Below, one piece after another: positions 13,477-16,150 of a stretch of 16,150 bases of DNA. Within the stretch, counting starts at the first letter, position 1. Every line of letters starts with the position of its first letter. A program made the position numbers and the translations under genes. The DNA comes from Gemmatimonadota bacterium (lineage in GTDB: Bacteria; Gemmatimonadota; Gemmatimonadetes; Gemmatimonadales; GWC2-71-9). Under the pieces are notes generated by a model. That model was not told the origin of the DNA, made no database searches, and was given only the letters and a program-made list of their open reading frames with translations. The stretch covers positions 1 to 16,150 of the forward strand of contig QHTP01000133.1 in NCBI GenBank assembly GCA_003220855.1, in the 5' to 3' direction.

Positions 13477-13860
13477 ATGCCGGAGGTGCCCCCTTGGGCC
13501 CGCGTGGCGGGCGACGTGAACGTAGGGGTGCGGCGCGGGGCCTGGTATCAGGTCGTGCGGCTCACGGCCGATGCCGCCTGGCTCGACGTGTTCCAGCGTA
13601 CCAACAGCGTTCCACGCGACGCCCTGGAGATCGTAACGACGCGTCCGGATGTATGGTCCGTCGTCACCCGTCCCTACGACGCGGTCGACCTGCCAGTCAA
13701 GTGGGGATCGCGCTACGCCGTGTGTCCGCGCTGCAGTCGCCGCGAAGGCTTGCCCGAGCGGGCCGCCGAGATGCAGTGCCCGGGGTGCCAGCGCGTCTTT
13801 CCCCTGCGCCTGTCCCAACTCTTCAGTGACCGGGAGCTTCTCGACGACACGTTGCGCTGA
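13477..13860 (+). CDS. Small zinc-ribbon protein of unknown function
   Basis: This 127-residue soluble protein has a C-terminal zinc ribbon of the form CX2C-X14-CX2C: Cys83 and Cys86 in VCPRCSRRE, then Cys101 and Cys104 in QCPGCQRVF. The N-terminal part (residues 15-65: VGVRRGAWYQVVRLTADAAW, FQRTNSVPRDALEIV) looks like a small beta-rich domain. I do not recognise a named family. There is no signal peptide or membrane segment. The strong Shine-Dalgarno, the four intact cysteines and the codon use make it a confident gene. It lies 73 nt upstream of the dehydratase gene on the same strand. Possible roles such as a nucleic-acid-binding or rubredoxin-like accessory protein cannot be told apart from sequence alone. 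Confidence 0.75.
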   Translation: MPEVPPWARVAGDVNVGVRRGAWYQVVRLTADAAWLDVFQRTNSVPRDALEIVTTRPDVWSVVTRPYDAVDLPVKWGSRYAVCPRCSRREGLPERAAEMQCPGCQRVFPLRLSQLFSDRELLDDTLR

Positions 13861-13908
13861 CAGCCGCCGTACCGCTCTGCCCCTACGCCTACGCTGCTGG
13901 CAATTCCG

Positions 13909-13916
13909 CCCCCCCC
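13909..13916 (+). repeat. Run of eight C residues upstream of the dehydratase start
   Basis: The C8 tract ends 17 nt before the dehydratase ATG, where a ribosome-binding site would be expected but is not seen. It is a plausible slippage site, or simply a GC-rich spacer; variation would change spacing rather than a coding frame. Confidence 0.4.
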
Positions 13917-13933
13917 GCCGCAACGTTGTGGAC

Positions 13934-15934
13934 ATGCACGGTAACCTCGCTGCGCCCCCCCTGGACTCGGTGCTCGGTTCGGGCAGCGCCGTCGCCGCCG
14001 GCCGGCTCGCCGGTGACGGGCCCGCGGGCCGGCTCCCCCTTACCGCGGACATGCTGCGCGAGGAGCCGAGCGGCAACGTCTTCGGCCTGACGCAGAACGT
14101 GGGCATGGGCTGGAGCCCCGCGTCCTTGGGCGGCCCGCAGTACGTCATCGTCAGCACACACGGCGGCCTGCGCGGCGAGGACGGCAGCCCGGTGGCGCTG
14201 GGATACCACACCGGGCACTGGGAGATCGGGCTCCTGGTCCGCTCGGCGGCCGAGACGCTGCGCGCGGCGGGGGCGATCCCGTTCGCGGCGTACTGCAGCG
14301 ACCCCTGTGACGGCCGAACCCAGGGAACCACCGGAATGTTCGACAGCCTGCCCTACCGCAACGACGCGGCCATCGTCATGCGCCGGCTGATCCGCTCCCT
14401 CCCCACTGCTTCGGGTGTCATAGGCATCGCTACGTGTGACAAAGGCCTACCCGCGACCATGCTCGCGCTCGCCGGACGCGGGGCGCTGCCCGGCGTGATC
14501 GTCCCCGGCGGCGTCACGCTGCCGGCGGCCGGGGCGGAGGACGCGGGGCAGGTGCAGAGTCTCGGCGCCCGGTTCGCCCGGGACCTGGTGAGCCTCGACT
14601 ATGCAGCCAGTATGGGGTGCCGCGCGTGCGGGTCTGCGGGTGGCGGATGCCAGTTCCTGGGAACGGCGGCGACGTCGCAGGTCGTGGCGGAGGCGCTCGG
14701 CCTGGCGCTGCCGCACAGCGCCCTCGCCCCGTCGGGCGAGCCAGCGTGGCTCGAGCTGGGCCCGCGCTCGGCGTTCGCCCTGCTGCGGCTGCACGCGCTC
14801 GGGATTCCGATCGAGCGGATCCTGACACAGCACGCGCTCGAGAACGCGATGCTGGTGCACGCGGCGTTCGGCGGCTCGACCAACCTGCTGTTGCACATTC
14901 CCGCGATCGCGCATGCCGCGGGGCTGCGGCCGCCCACGGTGGACGACTGGATCCGCGTGAATCGCGCCACGCCGCGCCTGGTCGATGCCCTCCCCAACGG
15001 CCCGCGTGGCCATCCGACCGTGCAGGTCTTCATGGCCGGCGGGGTGCCCGAGGTGATGCTGCACCTGCGCCGTATGGGCCTGCTGCACGGCGACGTACTC
15101 ACAGCGACGGGCGACACCCTCGACGCGACACTCGACTGGTGGGCGGCGAGCGATCGGCGCCGGGCGGCGCGGGCACGGCTCGCCGCCGCCGCAGCGGTCG
15201 CTCCCGACGACGTCATCATGGGTCCCGACGCCGCGCGCGCGGCTGGTCTGACGAGCACCGCTGTATTCCCGGTCGGGAACCTGGCGCCCGACGGAGCGGT
15301 GATCAAAGCCACTGCGCTCGACCCGTCCGTCGTGGGAGACGATCAGGTATACCGTCACCGCGGCCCCGCGCGCGTGTTCGTCGACGAGCGCGACGCCATC
15401 CGGGCCGTGAAGGGAGCGACGGAGCGCCCAATCCAGGCGGGAGACGTGATCGTGTTGATCGGCAACGGGCCATCGGGCACGGGGATGCAGGAGACCGCGC
15501 AGATCACCACCGCGCTGCGATATCTCCCCTGGGGCAAGCACGTCGCGCTCCTCACCGACGGCCGCTTTTCCGGGTTCTCGAGCGGCGCGTGCGTGGGTCA
15601 CATCGGACCCGAGGCGCTGCACGGCGGTCCGCTCGGCCGGGTGCGCGATGACGACCTGATCGAGATCGTGATCGACCGTCGCACGCTCAGCGGCTCAGTC
15701 GACCTGGTGGGGGCGGCCGGCGAGCCGCTCGACAGGGCGGCGGGCGCGGCGCTGCTCGCGCAACGCGAGCCCCACCCCGGGCTCGCGGCCCACCCCGCCC
15801 TGCCGGCGGACACCCGCCTGTGGGCCGCCCTGCAGCGGGCGAGCGGCGGCACATGGGCCGGCTGCGTGTACGACGTCGATCGCATTGTGGCGGCGCTCGA
15901 GGCCGGTCTCCCTCGCACCGAGCAGCCGACGTGA
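13934..15934 (+). CDS. yjhG: D-xylonate dehydratase, YjhG/YagF family (IlvD/Edd superfamily)
   Basis: This 666-residue iron-sulfur dehydratase is near the E. coli YjhG length (about 655) and colinear with it as I recall that sequence. Shared blocks include LPLTADMLREEPSGNVFGLT (34-53), CSDPCDGRTQGTTGMFDSLP (121-140), IATCDKGLP (165-173), GCRACGSAGGGCQFLGTA (228-245), and later AFGGSTNLLLHIPAIAH and ALPNGPRGHPT. Cys125, Cys168 and Cys239 are the likely Fe-S ligands. The expected reaction is D-xylonate to 2-dehydro-3-deoxy-D-pentonate plus water, the committed step of non-phosphorylating pentose breakdown. Related sugar acids may also be used. The frame is open upstream to 13649, but homology begins just after the ATG at 13934, so that start is chosen. 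It lacks a clear Shine-Dalgarno and sits behind a C8 tract. No xylose dehydrogenase or keto-deoxy-pentonate aldolase is in the window. Confidence 0.92.
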   Translation: MHGNLAAPPLDSVLGSGSAVAAGRLAGDGPAGRLPLTADMLREEPSGNVFGLTQNVGMGWSPASLGGPQYVIVSTHGGLRGEDGSPVALGYHTGHWEIGLLVRSAAETLRAAGAIPFAAYCSDPCDGRTQGTTGMFDSLPYRNDAAIVMRRLIRSLPTASGVIGIATCDKGLPATMLALAGRGALPGVIVPGGVTLPAAGAEDAGQVQSLGARFARDLVSLDYAASMGCRACGSAGGGCQFLGTAATSQVVAEALGLALPHSALAPSGEPAWLELGPRSAFALLRLHALGIPIERILTQHALENAMLVHAAFGGSTNLLLHIPAIAHAAGLRPPTVDDWIRVNRATPRLVDALPNGPRGHPTVQVFMAGGVPEVMLHLRRMGLLHGDVLTATGDTLDATLDWWAASDRRRAARARLAAAAAVAPDDVIMGPDAARAAGLTSTAVFPVGNLAPDGAVIKATALDPSVVGDDQVYRHRGPARVFVDERDAIRAVKGATERPIQAGDVIVLIGNGPSGTGMQETAQITTALRYLPWGKHVALLTDGRFSGFSSGACVGHIGPEALHGGPLGRVRDDDLIEIVIDRRTLSGSVDLVGAAGEPLDRAAGAALLAQREPHPGLAAHPALPADTRLWAALQRASGGTWAGCVYDVDRIVAALEAGLPRTEQPT

Positions 15935-15940
15935 TCTCGC

Positions 15941-16048
15941 TCAGGTCGGTTCGTCGAGAAACGGGATGACCGTCGCCGCCAGCGCCGCAGCGTCAAGAAT
16001 CGTGTAGTGCGTCAAGCCCGGTAAAATCGCGAGCCGCGACTTACCCAC
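15941..16048 (-). pseudogene. C-terminal remnant of an alpha/beta hydrolase
   Basis: On the minus strand, a GTG at 16048 opens 35 codons that read KSRLAILPGLTHYTILD and then ALAATVIPFLDEPT before TGA at 15941-15943. This is the usual end of small alpha/beta hydrolases: '.RLAVLPG.THY.I....L...V.PFLD', where the His is the catalytic-triad histidine. Upstream in this frame a TGA (16076-16078) closes the reading frame. None of the three minus-strand frames between 16049 and 16150 shows more of the fold. The gene is therefore truncated or broken just upstream of this tail. It converges on the dehydratase gene, with 6 nt between stops. The match is short, so the family call is moderate. Confidence 0.5.
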
Positions 16049-16150
16049 GCATTGCCACGTCTCCTCTGAGGGTTCTCATGGCGACGAACGGGATGGGGGA
16101 AATCGACACCGCTAGTTGATGCCCACCCGTCCGCGCGCCGCCGCGACCAC

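Noticed and set aside
13649..13933. N-terminal extension of the dehydratase frame
   Set aside because: It overlaps the zinc-ribbon gene in another frame, and YjhG homology starts only after the ATG at 13934.
14447..15622. A 391-codon minus-strand frame inside the dehydratase gene
   Set aside because: Composition-driven antisense frame without domains; the plus strand is a clear full-length dehydratase.
16049..16150. Possible end of another minus-strand gene (TAG at 16112-16114) or a plus-strand start (ATG at 16119)
   Set aside because: Only 10-13 codons are visible in each case and neither matches anything recognisable.
1..16150. tRNA, rRNA, CRISPR, insertion sequence, phage or defence genes
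   Set aside because: I looked for tRNA-like cloverleaf ends, regular spaced repeats, transposase motifs and toxin/nuclease motifs on both strands and found none.

Overview
The window is GC-rich, gene-dense bacterial DNA with no plasmid, phage, insertion-sequence, CRISPR or RNA-gene signature. The gene set suggests a member of Gemmatimonadota, or a similar soil or sediment phylum. It includes a DUF5916 outer-membrane-barrel protein, a PknB-type kinase fused to a C-terminal PD40/TolB-like propeller, a secreted TPR protein, a DedA-PAP2 fusion and a pyrophosphate-type phosphofructokinase. This assignment comes from family recognition, not from a phylogenetic marker.

Layout. (1) 17-2356 (-) encodes the DUF5916 surface protein. 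It diverges from a small DUF1697 protein (2443-2958, +), which runs tail to tail into a flavoprotein monooxygenase (2961-4160, -). (2) 4242-6102 (+) holds a secreted TPR-family protein whose reading frame is broken near 5380, followed after 6 nt by a small membrane-anchored hypothetical protein. (3) 11124-6116 (-) is a probable three-gene transcription unit: aldo/keto reductase, DedA-PAP2 phosphatase, Ser/Thr kinase. (4) 11269-13358 (+) is a coupled pair: phosphofructokinase with the pyrophosphate-type residues, overlapped at its stop codon by a TTG-started Gfo/Idh/MocA oxidoreductase. (5) 13477-15934 (+) has a small zinc-ribbon protein and a YjhG/YagF-type D-xylonate dehydratase. (6) 15941-16048 (-) is only the C-terminal tail of an alpha/beta hydrolase.

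Metabolically, the right half leans toward carbohydrate and sugar-acid use: phosphofructokinase, two NAD(P)-dependent sugar-type oxidoreductases and a pentonate dehydratase. The left half is envelope and secreted functions. No aldolase or dehydrogenase completing a xylonate pathway is present, so that pathway link is inferred.

The most unusual signal is three genes that look internally deleted or truncated compared with their families. The TPR protein lacks about 30 residues and shifts frame. The Gfo/Idh/MocA protein lacks about 40 residues, in frame, including the expected catalytic histidine region. The alpha/beta hydrolase keeps only about 35 C-terminal residues. These could be genuine decay or assembly errors; read mapping would settle it. 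I see no convincing new defence system or mobile system here.
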